64,000 nucleotides of DNA from Yamagishiella unicocca (GCA_003116995.1 BDSL01000054.1:600237-664236), one strand, 5' to 3'; counted from the stretch's first letter, positions 35,801 through 47,174 are shown. Numbers and translations: made by a program. Notes: generated by a model from the letters alone, not told the origin.

Positions 35801-38501
35801 CTTCGCCCCAGCCCCCAGCCAGCACTCCCACCTTCTGCCCGGCGACGTGGTAGAAGGATGACGCGTGGGAGGCGTCCAGGAACTGCGGCAGCCCCAAGGG
35901 GCACACTCGCGCCAGGCGGCCGCCCGCCACGATGGGCAGGTAGGTTATGCCTGTGGACGACAGCACGGAGGCGCTGGGAGCAGCGGCAAGCAGCCCCCAA
36001 CCGGGTCCGCCTGGTTAGTTGTTGGCATCCGCAGCTGGCATCGACAACCAGGTGGGGAGACCACGTACGGCGGGGGGTACCACGTACGAACACGTACGGA
36101 CAGAGTACGGAAACACCGAGTCCCAGCCGTGCTTGCATCCGAAAAAGGTGATGGGCTAGTGTGGCGTCCTCAGTCCATCGTGACTCTTCCGTGGAGACAA
36201 GGAGAAAAACAACAATGTACGTACGGCGCCGTACTCTGTACAGCTGCCGGACTGGACGACCCCGCCCCTAGACCGCAATTTCCTCCGACCCCGCCATCTG
36301 CCAAGGGAAACAAGCCGCCAGCTGATGCGGTGCATGATGGCGCTGCGCGGTTGCTGTCGGGTCGGCCTGGGGCGTTGGCTGGGCCCCGATGCCAGGCCAT
36401 TAGGCACCGACCCAATAAGCAACAATAACCGAACTGCTCCTACTTTGCCATGTCCCCACAAGGGCTCCGCCGCAGTGGCTGCATCCTGTCACTTGATCAC
36501 ATGCTTCTGCTCAGGCCCCTATTGTTTATATTTGCACTGCGCACTGGTGTGGACGGCGCATTGGTGTCGTACGACGTACGACGGCCCGTCGCAGGCGCTT
36601 CAGGGCTTCGCCAAAACGCAAGGACCAGTCACGTTACGGGCGGATGATGGTGCTACGTGGGCTGGGCGGACGGCGCCACGAACGTCCCTGCGCGCCTGTC
36701 CGCCGCACAAACGCCCTCCTCACCGCCCTCACCTTACGTACGACAATGCGAAATGTTCGGCCAAGATGCCGCAGATGCGGCCGAGCTGGTGGTAGCTGCT
36801 GCCCGGTATGCCGCTGCAAGCCCGCATGACGTCGCCGAGCTGGGGCATCAACGTTTGACCGTGTACGGCACAACGGCAGGCCAAAAGGGCAGGGCGGTGG
36901 GCAGCGATCGTTAGCAAGACATCCTGCCGTGCAGTTCGTAAGGCCGCGTAGCGGATTTGAGCGCCTGGGAATACATGATGGCACCCGTGGTCTCATGGTT
37001 AGTCTAGTCGCAGGTTCACCGAGTGTTCAGGTGGGGCGCCGAACACACTGACGTGTGTTCGGTTCCGAGTACCGCGTTGGCGCGGGAGCAACGATGTGAG
37101 TTGGGGGCAAAATGTGTTCTGAAGGTGTCATTTTAGCGGCTGTGTGGAGGCGGCGGAGGGCGTTGCACTGTAACGTAAGTGGGTTAGCAGGACACCGACG
37201 AGAAGGGAGCTGGGCGCAGTGTTGGCGCTGCGTGCCGCGTAAGGAAGACCCCAGACCCTTGTCGCAGTTGTCGCGTGCTGCGCTGGGGCTGAACGACGTA
37301 GCCAGCGGAGGAAACAGTCGCGGAAAGGGGGACGAGGACGGAAACCGCGAGCAGACGAGCTAAGCCAACGCACGCCACCCGCTATTCCGTTAACCCGAGG
37401 AAACCGGTCCCAATCGACACAGCCTCACCTGAAATAGCTCCTGTACGGTTTGCGAGACGTGCACCGCTGTGTCATCTTTGCAGGGGGAAACCTCCGTCAC
37501 AGGAGCTGCGACATCCTTTGCTATGACGGCCACGACCAGGGGTGTAACTTGCTTTGCCTCATTGCGATGAGGCGCTTGACAGCAACTTGTGAAGCATGAG
37601 AACCATGTTCGCATTTCGCAACGATACCACGTCTCGCAGCCGCCGTCCACTAAGGAATACCAGGCTAAAATGTATCAGCCTCCATTTTCGTCGGAGTTCA
37701 GCGTTTCGTATGCCAGCTTTGGCGCGTATAGGGTGCCGGCTCTGCTGAGCTTTCACTCTGAGGAAAGGACAAGGAGGGAATCATTCATTTAAGTATAACA
37801 GTCGTGTTAGTTTGTTGAAAATAAGCCAACCTAACATCAAGTTTGATACAGTAAGGCTGCTGTATACTGACAAACCCGAAATCGTACGCCAGTTATCGGC
37901 ATTAACGCATTATCTATCTTCTATGTGGTGTCAGGCGAAACATAGTCTCTTGAGCACTGCAGTGCTGATTGGATGATTATTCGTACCATTTCGAGTCAAG
38001 ACCGTCTGACAATATCATCCATATGCGTTCGTTGCGATAAAATCATCGCTACTTACTTGAGGGGGTTCAAGAAGCTTTTTAATTTCGTCCGGAACTGTTC
38101 TAACTCCCAAACTTGCACGAAGCCCCGAGGGCCCCTAAGGGTTTTTCTTTCAGGTTTTGGGATGCTCACCATACTCAGGCATGCATGTAAGCATGAATTG
38201 ATCACCGCGCATGCGTGCTATGCTTTTCGGACTCGGCGGCCGCATAGCGACGCCGGCGCCCAGCGCCAAGAAGTACCCTAATGATAAAGCCATACAGCAC
38301 CGTGCAATTTATTCCCAACAAAATGTTGAAAAATTATTCACGGCACGTTCGCAGGCTGGCGAAAACGGGTGGAAGGGTCCATACCTTGGCGAGGGCACGC
38401 ACCTGCACCAGGGACGTAGCTTCGGTCCTGGCGGTTAGGGAAAGCACGGAGAGACGCATGCGCTTGGAGACGGTATACTTCGGTGTCAGGCCCGCAAGCA
38501 T
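23817..38501 (-). CDS. Tyrosine-kinase-like (TKL) protein kinase with long N-terminal region, 23 exons, one apparent frameshift
   Basis: Exons: 38501-38385, 37557-37429, 36839-36733, 35973-35832, 35340-35167, 34727-34574, 34191-33902, 33840-33729, 33416-32894, 32542-32198, 31787-31407, 31081-30901, 30438-30080, 29762-29604, 28469-28374, 27852-27550, 27404-27290, 27033-26900, 26152-25975, 25732-25675, 25376-25296, 24415-24365, 24177-23817. The kinase domain (exon 14 to the start of exon 23) has P-loop GSGGFGTVYLG, VAVK lysine, HRDVKPQN catalytic loop, DFG, and VSHVAPE in place of APE. Exon 23 closes with CLDADPRRRPNSEEVV. Family: TKL-type Ser/Thr kinases, abundant in volvocaleans. The N-terminal ~850 residues, rich in Leu/Ala/Val helices and Gly loops, may contain GAF-like sensor domains, but I could not prove it. 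The start ATG at 38501 is preceded by an in-frame TGA. The C-terminus is a Gly-rich run ending NEDDFPLHIL. Joined exons total 4,550 nt, one short of an open frame; exon 8 is the likely site. About 1,516 aa if repaired. Confidence 0.87.
24709..25020. repeat. 33-nt minisatellite, about 9 copies, in a kinase intron
   Basis: Unit CATTCGCGCACACCCATGCA followed by GCTGGCGGGACGG. It lies in the intron between exons 25376-25296 and 24415-24365. Being a multiple of 3, it gives spurious repetitive frames on both strands. Confidence 0.95.
27883..27909 (-). repeat. Dispersed intronic repeat, copy in intron before exon 27852-27550
   Basis: GTTTCGAGGAAGACCCGTGG on the plus strand. It belongs to a family with consensus CACGGGTCTTCCTCGAAACC. 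Other copies are at 28,946 (forward), 29,500 (inverted), 30,871 (forward), 31,347 (forward, diverged) and 56,376 (forward). A second recurring intronic motif, ACCCGGTTACACGACGT, follows at 27,946. Confidence 0.75.
28988..29500. repeat. 17-nt minisatellite, about 30 copies, in a kinase intron
   Basis: Unit GGTTATCGCGTGTGTGT with GTGGGTGT, CATGTGTGT and GTGTGGGG variants in a higher-order pattern. It fills most of the intron between exons 29762-29604 and 28469-28374, inside the kinase N-lobe coding region. The alternating purine-pyrimidine tracts (CGCGTGTGTG) could favour Z-DNA. Confidence 0.95.
30836..30893 (+). repeat. Longest copy of the dispersed intronic repeat
   Basis: AAAACGTCTGTTCTAAACGG, a T-rich spacer, then GTCCACGGGTCTTCCTCGAA ACC. 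Partial relatives are at 26,790-26,835 and 56,345-56,397. It sits just upstream (plus sense) of exon 31081-30901. Confidence 0.75.
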
Positions 38502-39130
38502 CCTCGATCGACAAAAAGCTCGAGCATCTCAAACAAGATTCGTTGCTGAAGGCTGCGTGTGCCCAGCGAGGCCACCGGTGCGGGGGCCGCGTGAGAGGGT
38601 GCTGCTGTGGGTGTTTCCGGACGAAGCAAGGAAAACGAAAGCTGGAAATATCAAAAACGTCACATTAATCAAACGTAATCGCCCGGATGGTAATGTGACT
38701 GTACGGGCCGTGGCCTTCCCCTGTCGTCCCCTGCTAGCCCTGATCTCTCTGACCACCATAATGCGGTAGGTTACAGCCCGCTATCTAGGCGTATGCAGGC
38801 AATGCTGCCTTGCAATGCTTGTCTCGGCATCGCCAGGCCCCGCCCCAAGACGGGTCGGTTTCCGCGCCGTGACGACTCGTGACGACGGAAAACAACCAAA
38901 CGACAGCGAGCCCCGACTGTCGGCCAATCCAACCAAACATATGTGGCGCATTCACGCTGCAAGTAAGGCGACAAAATAGTGCGCGGGGTCCCAACAAAAC
39001 AAAGACAGGCAACACGCCACACCCCGTAAACAAACAAACGCAATTCAGGCCTATGGGTCCCAAACGCTAGCGGCAGCAGTTACGTGAAAATTACTTTACA
39101 AAACTGCCAGAAAAACGCGACAGATTAGCC
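38502..39130. other. Intergenic: kinase promoter side, then LINE boundary
   Basis: No gene seen. The left end must hold the 5' UTR and promoter of the minus-strand kinase; no clear TATA box was found. The right end abuts the decayed LINE. Confidence 0.4.
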
Positions 39131-42100
39131 TTTACCTGGGTCGGTGAGCAATGCGACTCGCGGCATGCTTTCGACACTATTCAATGGACGCCCTCGGGCC
39201 CGGCCTTGACCTTCTCGCCTGGACCCGCCTCCTGCTCTCCGACACCCTCTCCTGTGCGCTGGTGAATGGTCATCGCTCGCCCCTCGTCCCGTTCGCTGCG
39301 GGGGTGCGGCAGGTCTAGGTGCCCCCTGGCGCCACTGCTGCGCCTCTTTGCCGCCCAAGCTCTGCTGAGCTGGCTGCAGCACTGTGACGTCGGCATTCGC
39401 CTGGCGCCCGACACCAGCCCGGTGACTGCCCTCCAGTTTGTCGATGGCACCGAGGTGGTGCTTAGCGGCCCCGAAGCGGTGCCCCACTTCCTTCGCTGCA
39501 TGGCCACGTTTGCTCTCGCCTCTGATCAGCATCTGAACTTGGACAAGGTGGAGCTTCTCCAGGTGGGCGCCGCCCCCCCGGGCAGCCCCTGCCGCGGCGC
39601 CAGCGGCCCCCCCTGCAGCCCTGCTCCTTCGGCGGCCTCTGCCACCGCCCCAGCCCCGCCGGCCGCCACCACTGCCGGCGCCCCGACTACCCCCACCCTA
39701 GCAGACCTCCGCGTCGTCACCTACGCTGTGGCCCTTAACCTGGCGCCCCCCGGTGGGGCTGTGCGGCGGCCTGGGCTGGAGCATCATCATCCCGCCCTGC
39801 TTGCCTGCCATTGTTTGCGGACGCCGAGCGACGTTTCGGCCGCCGAGTACGCCCTTGCTGCCCTTGCTGAGCGGTGGGCGCCGGCCTCCCCCCTGGGACC
39901 GGCCCTGTCCGTGCCTGACAACGCCCTCCGTGGAGCTCACTGGCGCTCTCTGGCTGCTGTGTCCCTGGCGCTCTCTGGCTGCTGTGTCCCTGGCGCCGTC
40001 CGGCTGCTGTGTCCCTGGCGCCGTCGGCTGCTGTGTCCCTGGCGCTCTCTGGCTGCTGTGTCCCTGGTGCCGTCGGCTGCTATGTCCCTGGCGCTCTCTG
40101 GCTGCTTTGTCCCTGGCGCTCTCTGGCTGCTGTGTCCCTGGCGCTCTCTGGCTGCTGTGTCCCTGGCGCCGTCGGCTGCTGTGTCCCTGGCGCTCTCTGG
40201 CTGCTGTGCCCCTGGCGCCGTCGGCTGCTATCCTGCCGGCGTTCACGGACTGGGGCCGTCATGGCGCGGTGGCGGTGTCCCTGCAGCACCTGCTCCTGGA
40301 TGTGTGCCTTGCGCCTGGTTGGTGGCCGCCCGCGCGGTGCATCGCCAGCCTGCCAGCAGTCGGACGGCCCCCTCTATGAGCCTGGGCGCCGATGTGACTT
40401 CGCCGGCGTCGTCCGGCCTATCCGGCCGTGTATGTCGTCCGAGCAGACATTTAGCACCTGATCAGCAGCCACCAGCCTGCCAGCATTCGGACGGCCCCCT
40501 CGGTGCAAGCTGTCGCCGCCCTCCTGCTCCCTAGGTTGGGCTGGCGGGTCCCCGGGCTGGACCAGCCTGTGCTGCTCCGCCACCTTACTGTGCTGCTCCG
40601 CCACCTTACTGGGCTTCTCCCTGCAGCTGGAGTCGGTGGCGGCTGCCCGGCTCGTCCTGCACGAGGCGTACGTGCGGGAGGCCCTCGGGGGGGCCCCTGC
40701 CTCCAAGAGCTGTGTTCCGCTTGCGGCTCACCTTCCCGCGGCTATGGAAAGTGCGCTGGGAGAACCGGCACAAGAAGGTCTTCTGGCGCCTGGCCGTCGA
40801 TGGGGCTGCCCCTGGGCCGGACAATCACGCGGCTGCAGGGGCGCTGCGGGCGGCCCTGCGTGGTCGGGCGGTCGCTGGGCCCGTGGGGGTTCGGCCGGGC
40901 TCTGGCTGGTGCACGCCCGCCCCCGCCTGTGTGGGACCCCTGTAACGCCACAGTTCCACCCGTGCCACCCGCGTCGCCCTGCATTCACCGGCACGACACA
41001 CGCACGCCTCGCTACCACATCACCATCAACAGCGCTTTGGGAGCCGTGCCCGCCCCCCCGCCCATCACTGCTTGCCCGTACCCCACCCGCTGGCTGCCAC
41101 ACTGCAGTGGTGCCAAGCCGGTTTCAGCAGTGTCGTGGGGATCCGTCTCCCACGGACCGCACACTGCCGCGCCCCACAACCACCACCCACGCCTCCTCGT
41201 CCCCGCACTATCCTGGGCACAATCCCATACTTTATCCCTACTAGAGACATATCCTTCCTGCCCCGTTCGCGCATCCGCACGCCCCGCCGTAGTCCTTCCC
41301 CCCGTACCCGGCTGCCTTAATCTAGCCGGACGCCCGTCAAATTCCCTCTCTTTCACCGCGCCGCCCCGGACTCTTCGTTGTTTTGACCCCTGTATTTCCG
41401 CTTAACTCTATCCTGTCTATCCTAACCCCGCTTGCCGCTATTCCTCCCGCATGCCGCGCGATGACGGACGTCGCCGCCTGTTATCCGCTCTGGCCAGGTG
41501 GGTCTACCGGTCGCGTTAGGCGTTTTGGCCTTGTCTGTCTCGTCCGCCCTGGTTTGCCGCTTGGCGCGCGCGTTTGCGACCCTTGCTGTTACCGCGGTTT
41601 CCCAACGGGCACGGCGGCGCGGCTCAAGACGCGGGACCCTTCAAGCCCCGCTCTGCTGGAGTTCTACACCCATATGGTGTTAGTTTCCGACCCTGGCGCC
41701 AGGATGCACCCGCCCCACCGCAACCCCTGCCGCCCGCCGTTCCCTTCGTCGTCCGCACTCCGCGTCGCCGCCATTCCGTCAAATACGTTTTCTCTGCAGC
41801 CCCAAGAAACCGGCTCCACAGGTTTGCCGGTCGTCCGTCCCAATGCTCCAGCATGCGCCCACATCCTCGCTGTCCGCCGACCATGCGCCCACTATCTTGC
41901 CCGTTTTTCGTATCACCGGTTTCACACCACCCCCCTGCCTGTGAACAACGTGTTTGAATTTGTCGCCCTGGCCGCCCTCGTTTTGATTGACCTCGGCTGC
42001 TTCATGCTCCGAGCTCTGTCACGGCGGCCGGTGGTGCCTTGCCCCCTTGGGGGGCCCCCTCCTGGCACCTCCTTTAAACCCCCTGGGGGGCCCTCCTGGC

Positions 42101-42261
42101 GCCGTGTGCTCGCGCACAGTCGGCGGCCATTGCTGATGTTTGGGCCCGCCTGCGGGGTTTTGCTCACCTGGGTGTGCCGCGGGCCGGGTGGGGTGGTGTC
42201 GGGACCGCCCACCCGTTCCTCCGTGTGGTTGGGGGCCACCTGCGGTGCGCCGGTTGATGCG
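39131..42261 (+). mobile_element. Decayed 5'-truncated L1-type LINE (RT, zinc-binding region, C-terminus)
   Basis: Reverse transcriptase blocks appear in shifting frames. MDALGPGLDLLAWTRLLLSD through FAAGVRQ ends in a stop at about 39,317. LFAAQALLSWLQHC and FVDGTEVVLSGPEAV then HLNLDKVELL follow in another frame. The catalytic FADD is FVDG here, so the enzyme is dead. At 40,712-40,810 the region VRWENRHKKVFWRLAVDG matches the zinc-binding segment after RT. At 42,109-42,261 a C-terminal block (IADVWARLRGFAHLG, then HPFLRVVGGHLRCAG and a stop) matches volvocalean L1 elements. Between 40,945 and 41,940 I see no LINE similarity, which suggests an insertion or strong divergence. The 3' UTR probably runs to ~42,780. 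Confidence 0.8.
39945..40235. repeat. 24/25-nt minisatellite, about 12 copies, inside the LINE
   Basis: Units GGCGCTCTCTGGCTGCTGTG TCCCT (25 nt) and GGCGCCGTCGGCTGCTGTGT CCCT (24 nt) alternate within the decayed LINE coding region. Confidence 0.92.
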
Positions 42262-43424
42262 GGGCCCCTCGTTGTGCCTGCCTCTCTGGTGCCTTCTGGC
42301 CCGGGGGCTGTTTTGTTTCTTGCGTTCCTCCCGCTTGCGGGTTGGTGCGCCTCGGTGGGGCCCCGCCGCCTTCGGCTCGGCAGGGTGTCCCTTTTGTTCC
42401 TGTGCCTTTGGGGGCGTCCGCTGGCTGCTAGCGCTGGCTTGTCGTCTTGTCTCCGTTGTGACTGTGGTGGGCCGGCGCGTCTTGGTTTTTGTCCCTGCTG
42501 GGTGCTGCCTGCGGTGTCTTGCCTGCTTTTCTGGAATGCCCTTTGTGCTACTATTCCTTTTACTCGTCGGCGCGGTGGTTGGCCCGTCCGCCTGTTCGTG
42601 GTTCGTCCCCATGCCACTTGCCGGCTTCCTTTCTTGGGCTGCTCTTCCCGGTTCTTTGTTGTTGCCACCCTTGTCCGCTGTCGTGCGGGTTGTGCGGGTC
42701 GTTTTGTGGTGTTTGGCGGTTGGCTGTGCTTTTGCGTCTTGGCTGCTGTTTTGGGCGGGGTGGCGCACAGGGACCTAAGGAATGCTGGTTTTCGCCAGAA
42801 ATCCATGGAGTGTATCTGCAGCTGGCTATACCCAGGCACCGCGCTCAACACGCACATCACCGTGACGTGTCATTACTTGCATAGATTCAGTCTCAAAGTT
42901 ACGGCTTGAACATTGGTCTCGTCCACCCGACCGGCTCCACCTCGAGCCGTGATACGACTGCCCCTACTCAGCATACAGCCTGCCTGTTTCTGGCAGCCAC
43001 CGCCATCGCCACAGCACCTGGGCTAGCGCAGCTACCTGTCATTGCTGCCCGCCGCTTCCCGACTACCTAGCCGAGCGCTGCTACAGTGGACTGCCACCGA
43101 CAACGTCGGCATTGCTTGCAGCACCCGGCCCTGTGCCGCATCACTGACACGGCTCCCATGCAACGCTTGCTGTGCCTGCCAGTTGGCCTGGTGATGGTCG
43201 GATATTGTGGGAGCTTACCGGCGAATACCCGACACTTATCAAATCTCGGCAACGTATACGCCTAACGAGTCGCGAAAAGCAAACTTCTTGGGTCCCCAGG
43301 ACGGGCATGAAGACAAGAGCCTCCCAACAACTTCGGGTCCCAAACGCTTGACATTACAATGACGTGAAACAAACTGGACAAAGTGGCCGAAAACAAGAGG
43401 CGAATGCGCCAGACACAAGCTTTT

Positions 43425-43489
43425 CGTGGGTCCCTGTAGCCTGTCAAAACTAATAAGTTTGAAGGTTTGGCAGGTTACAGGGACCCACG
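43425..43489. repeat. Imperfect 25-bp inverted repeat (hairpin)
   Basis: The left arm starts CGTGGGTCCCTGTAGCCTG and the right arm ends CAGGTTACAGGGACCCACG, with a 14-nt loop. About 23 of 25 bases pair, allowing G-T and one bulge. Confidence 0.88.
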
Positions 43490-43841
43490 GAAAGACTATA
43501 CTGGCATAGGAACCGGCAACCTGCAGCCAGCAAATGAAGAGTCCCTCACCAAAACCATTCACCTCGTTCGTTTCGTGGGGACACTTGCACTTGCTGGCGC
43601 TGCAGTGCCTTGCCGCCCGCGCCAGCCCACTGTGCCCCGCCGCACCCTTCACCATGTCACCCTCTGCCCCACGGCTCCCTGCCGGCCGGGCTTCATCGCC
43701 GTGCCCTGCTCACTGAGTTCGCTGCACCTTTCCGTCGAATCTGCCCACTGCAGCCCACTATGGTAAGCGGCGCACCACACACGCTATCGCACACATGCTG
43801 AGCCCAGACTGGACAGGCACAGGACAGGCACAGCGGGCGTT

Positions 43842-43940
43842 GTCTGGGAGCCGTGTCAGCAATGTGGCACGACGCCGGACGGTGACAACACCCGGCGCCC
43901 GGTCTGGGTGCCGTGTCAGCAATGTGGCACGACGCCGGAC
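43842..43940. repeat. 39-nt direct repeat, two copies 60 nt apart
   Basis: GTCTGGGAGCCGTGTCAGCA followed by ATGTGGCACGACGCCGGAC at 43,842 and, with one change, at 43,902. Confidence 0.92.
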
Positions 43941-44717
43941 AATGAGGGCGCCGGGTGTTGCCATCGTCCGGCGCCATCATGAATTTCCTACACTGAATCT
44001 CTGGGCACACCGCTGACATTCGGTGTTATTGCCGCCTCACCATTCGGGGGCCCCGGGCTCGGCTCTGCACCCCGCCGCCGCCACGATCCTTGGCCGTCCC
44101 ATGATCCCGTCCTGCCACCGCTTCCCGCTTACACGCGCAGCCGGTCCGCCAGCCCTCCCTTCTATCGGCCGCATGCAACAGCTAGCTACATTCACTCACC
44201 ACGCAGTGAACATATCCCCATAAGTTGCACCGCACCCATCAGCCAAACCTATATGCTGCAGAGGCACTGAAGCATCCAAGCATAAAAGCAGGGACGCCAT
44301 GCTTGCTGTCGGTTGCTACCCATTCGTTGACCGCCTTGCTCGCCACTGCGCTAAGTAATCACATCCAGCTCCTCACACCTACTGCCACCGCCAATGTTAC
44401 CATCACTGAGCTAGGCCTTGGTTCGAGCGCGCTAGTGCCGCCGTTTTGCAGCTTCATTCTCAGGAACCGCAGAAGGGGTTGTGGAGCCAGGTAGATTGCA
44501 GACGTACTAACGCTTCCGTCCAAGGGGCCCAGGGAAGCTTGGAGCCCCCTGCCCACACACCCCCTGCCCCCCTGCCCACGCAGGGTGCAGAGAGAGGCGG
44601 GCAACAAGATTTCGGTGGAACCTGCACGTCAGCATGCAGTGTGTTACCCCTGCCAGCGCCGACACACGCAGCCACCATTACTGGACAAGTCATGCGCACG
44701 TGCGCACGTCCCTCACC

Positions 44718-45371
44718 CTAGACAACGTTGAAGCGCTGGCCGATGACCGACACCGCGTCCTTCAGGGGCTCCAGCACCGCCACCTTCTTATACAATGCAT
44801 TCTGCAGGCCGTCAATCCCGCTCTGCTTCACAAGGTGCGCGAAGCGGTCGCGGAGGTCCTAGCAAGCCATCACGGCCTGCCACTGGTTGAAGGCCTCGAA
44901 CGAAAAGCCGAACTTGCTGGCAAAGCTCCCGAGGTCCTTCTGGAACGTCTGTGCTTTGTCCGCCTTCCCCTTCTTCTGCAGGTGCTTCAGCCGCGCAGCG
45001 GCTTCGAAAACGTAGTAAGAGTCTCCCTCCGCTGAACCGCAGTCTTCCAAGTGCTGGTTCAGCAACTTTATGAAGGTGCGATTCGTTTTTTAGACGAGGT
45101 CCCCAACTTGCAGCTGTAAGCTGTGCTCCTCGCTGTATTGCTCGTGCACTGCGAAGTGCTGCACCTCAGCGTCTGCCACCTTCTTCGCCACCCGGTTGCC
45201 CAGGCAAACCACGCCACGTTTGCAGCTGAGGGCCTGGCCTGCTGGAAGCCTCTCATACACCTCCAAATCTCCGCTGCCGTTCTTCTCGCAAAGCTCTGTC
45301 GACCAGGCAGAGTCCGACGATAGCATGTCCAGGGTGGAACTCGTAAATGCAAAAGTCTTCACAAGTTGCAT
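44718..45371 (-). pseudogene. Unidentified 218-codon frame interrupted by TAA and TAG (pseudogene or recoded)
   Basis: From ATG 45,371 one frame reads as protein to 44,718. Internal stops are TAA at codon 94 and TAG at codon 171; TAG at codon 218 ends it. Both sides of each stop look coding: EEHSLQLQVGDLV, stop, KTNRTFIKLLNQHLED; then FNQWQAVMAC, stop, DLRDRFAHLVKQSG. The middle part is charged and helical (AAARLKHLQKKGKADKAQTF), possibly a coiled coil. The frame also stays open upstream of the ATG to about 45,530 apart from one TAG. No TGA occurs in it. I do not recognise the family. Reading stops as Gln would make it continuous, but the neighbouring genes use the standard code, so a pseudogene with C-to-T changes at Gln codons is simpler. 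Confidence 0.5.
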
Positions 45372-45429
45372 GGTCTGGCTATCAGAGTGTTTTGTAAGGA
45401 GGTCATTTTTGCCGGACTAGTACAAGAAT

Positions 45430-45996
45430 GAGGCAAGAGAGCGCCGGCGGTTAGGTCCGCAAACCTTGCCCCCGATATTTATGCTTATATTATTTGATGG
45501 CAAGCAGGGGCTTATGGATGACACCATATGTATTAGAAGCTGACTAGCTGAGGCTTGTACGGTCCAGACGCGTCACGAGGCTCATGAATCGCGAAGAGGC
45601 AGGCCTAGACCAAAAAAGTGAAAAACGTGGTAAAACCTGTAGCTGATATACTATTAGGCAAATATTACGCAAGAATTCCTAATTTGCGCGACTATCCGTG
45701 CACATTTCTGCACGTATGGCCGGACACAAGCAACCCGCATCTCAATTCTCGACTACCGGTACCCCGGGGTGTGCCCCCAATATTCGCACCGCTTGTTTGA
45801 AGCGCGGTTCCGCAACTCGCCGCCGCATCCACCCATCTACCCCGCTTGTGCAGTAACCTGGTAACTAGATGTATGTTGCAGTAATGAGCTACCTGCTGGA
45901 CCAGCAAGCATGGCTGACTAGGCCCCACGCACGGGTACCGCGTCCTGCCTTCAGAAAAATCGTTCAGCTCCACTCGCTGCATCTCCGCTGCCCGCC
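45430..45996. other. Gene-less spacer left of the tandem block
   Basis: More A/T-rich than its surroundings; no supportable gene. Confidence 0.4.
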
Positions 45997-46011
45997 GGAG
46001 GGATGGCAACC
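45997..46011 (+). repeat. Left copy of 15-bp inverted repeat bracketing the tandem block
   Basis: GGAGGGATGGCAACC; its exact reverse complement GGTTGCCATCCCTCC is at 53,364-53,378. The pair encloses both 3.54 kb copies and their minisatellites. Confidence 0.75.
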
Positions 46012-46057
46012 CTTCCTATTCCGACCCCCCCCGCGCTCACAATCCGTTCAGGAAGTC

Positions 46058-46370
46058 TAATCCACGACAACGTAATCCTAATCCGCGAAGAACCGCATCC
46101 TAATCCGTGGCCACTGCAACCTAATCCGTGGCAGTGTCAGCCTAATCCGTGGCCACTGCAACCTAATCCGTGGCAGTGTCGGCCTAATCCGTGGCCACCG
46201 CAACCTAATCCGTGGTCACTGCAACCTAATCCGTGGCAGTGTCAGCCTAATCCGTGGCCACTGCAACCTAATCCGTGGCAGTGTCAGCCTAATCCGTGGC
46301 CACCGCAGCCTAATCCGTGGCCACTGCAACCTAATCCGTGGCAGTGTCAGCCTAATCCGTGGCCACAGCA
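46058..46370. repeat. 21-nt minisatellite, left array
   Basis: Unit CCTAATCCGTGGCCACTGCA A, alternating with CCTAATCCGTGGCAGTGTCA G. The same array occurs at the middle and right junctions of the tandem duplication. Confidence 0.95.
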
Positions 46371-47174
46371 ACACAAGCGGAGAGGCTGTGCTTCTCGACA
46401 CCGCGCGCAGCGAAGGGGTCCACCCAACAGGATGTGCGCCACTGGATCACACCCACAGAGGGCGTGTCCTTAGCCAAGAATGTTGTGCACGTTCCACAAT
46501 ACTGATAGCAGGGCCTGTCGCTTTTAAATTCTGGACTATATTCTGCACGCAATGTCTGCTTCGTTTGCCGCCTCAGCCTAAAATGCCAACGCGTTCGACG
46601 TACGTCGGTGGTAAGCAGTGATAGAGGAACTGGTCATCTATTATATATATTATGGTGTCTTTCTTCTTGCACGCAATGTCAGCCGCAAGGGCCTTGTTGA
46701 GGTGGTTCCGTACCATCCCTTGCCCTCGTCCTATCACTGGTATCACATAACAAGACCTCGCTCTTTGTATGACAAGGTTGTTTATAGACCCAGCATACTT
46801 ACAATTACACTAACAACGTGGCGTTGACAACCAACGGCGACAGTGTGCACCGCGTAGTGTCACCTCCGTTTCCTCCCTGCGACGTTCTTTGGAGTCGAAG
46901 AACAAGCAAAGTAGCGTCGAAATTCGTCAATCGTCGTCACACTAGATACGCGCGTCCAATGACGGACAGAGATACCGGCGTGACCGGGACCGGCGGAGGA
47001 CGCTTCAGTGGGATCCCGGACTCGGACACTACTAGCGAGGTAGGCCTGATTGTATCCTTGGCGCTGGACGACGCGAAGCAGAGTATGATCCAGGTGGATC
47101 ATACTCACGGGCTCACCGTGAAGACTGGCAAATCTGTATATAAAAAATGCTTTCAATAATTTTACATTGTCACG

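Larger units (their letters stand above)
42262..44717. other. Gene-less region with hairpin and direct repeat
   Basis: The first ~500 bp is T/G-rich and probably LINE 3' UTR. The rest contains the 25-bp inverted repeat at 43,425 and the 39-nt direct repeat at 43,842. GGGTCCCAAACGCT occurs at 43,336 and also at 39,055. No convincing coding exon. Confidence 0.5.

Noticed and set aside
36975..37060. Possible tRNA (GGTCTCATGGTTAG and GGTTCCGAG box-like motifs)
   Set aside because: No acceptor stem or cloverleaf can be drawn and the boxes are badly spaced.
41383..42909. 508-codon plus-strand frame
   Set aside because: It runs out of frame with the recognisable LINE C-terminus at 42,109-42,261 and has no domain of its own.
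46818..47159. 113-codon plus frame and its 98-codon antisense in the tandem unit
   Set aside because: Both are merely preserved by the recent duplication; a GTAGGC donor-like site splits the plus frame and no family is recognised.
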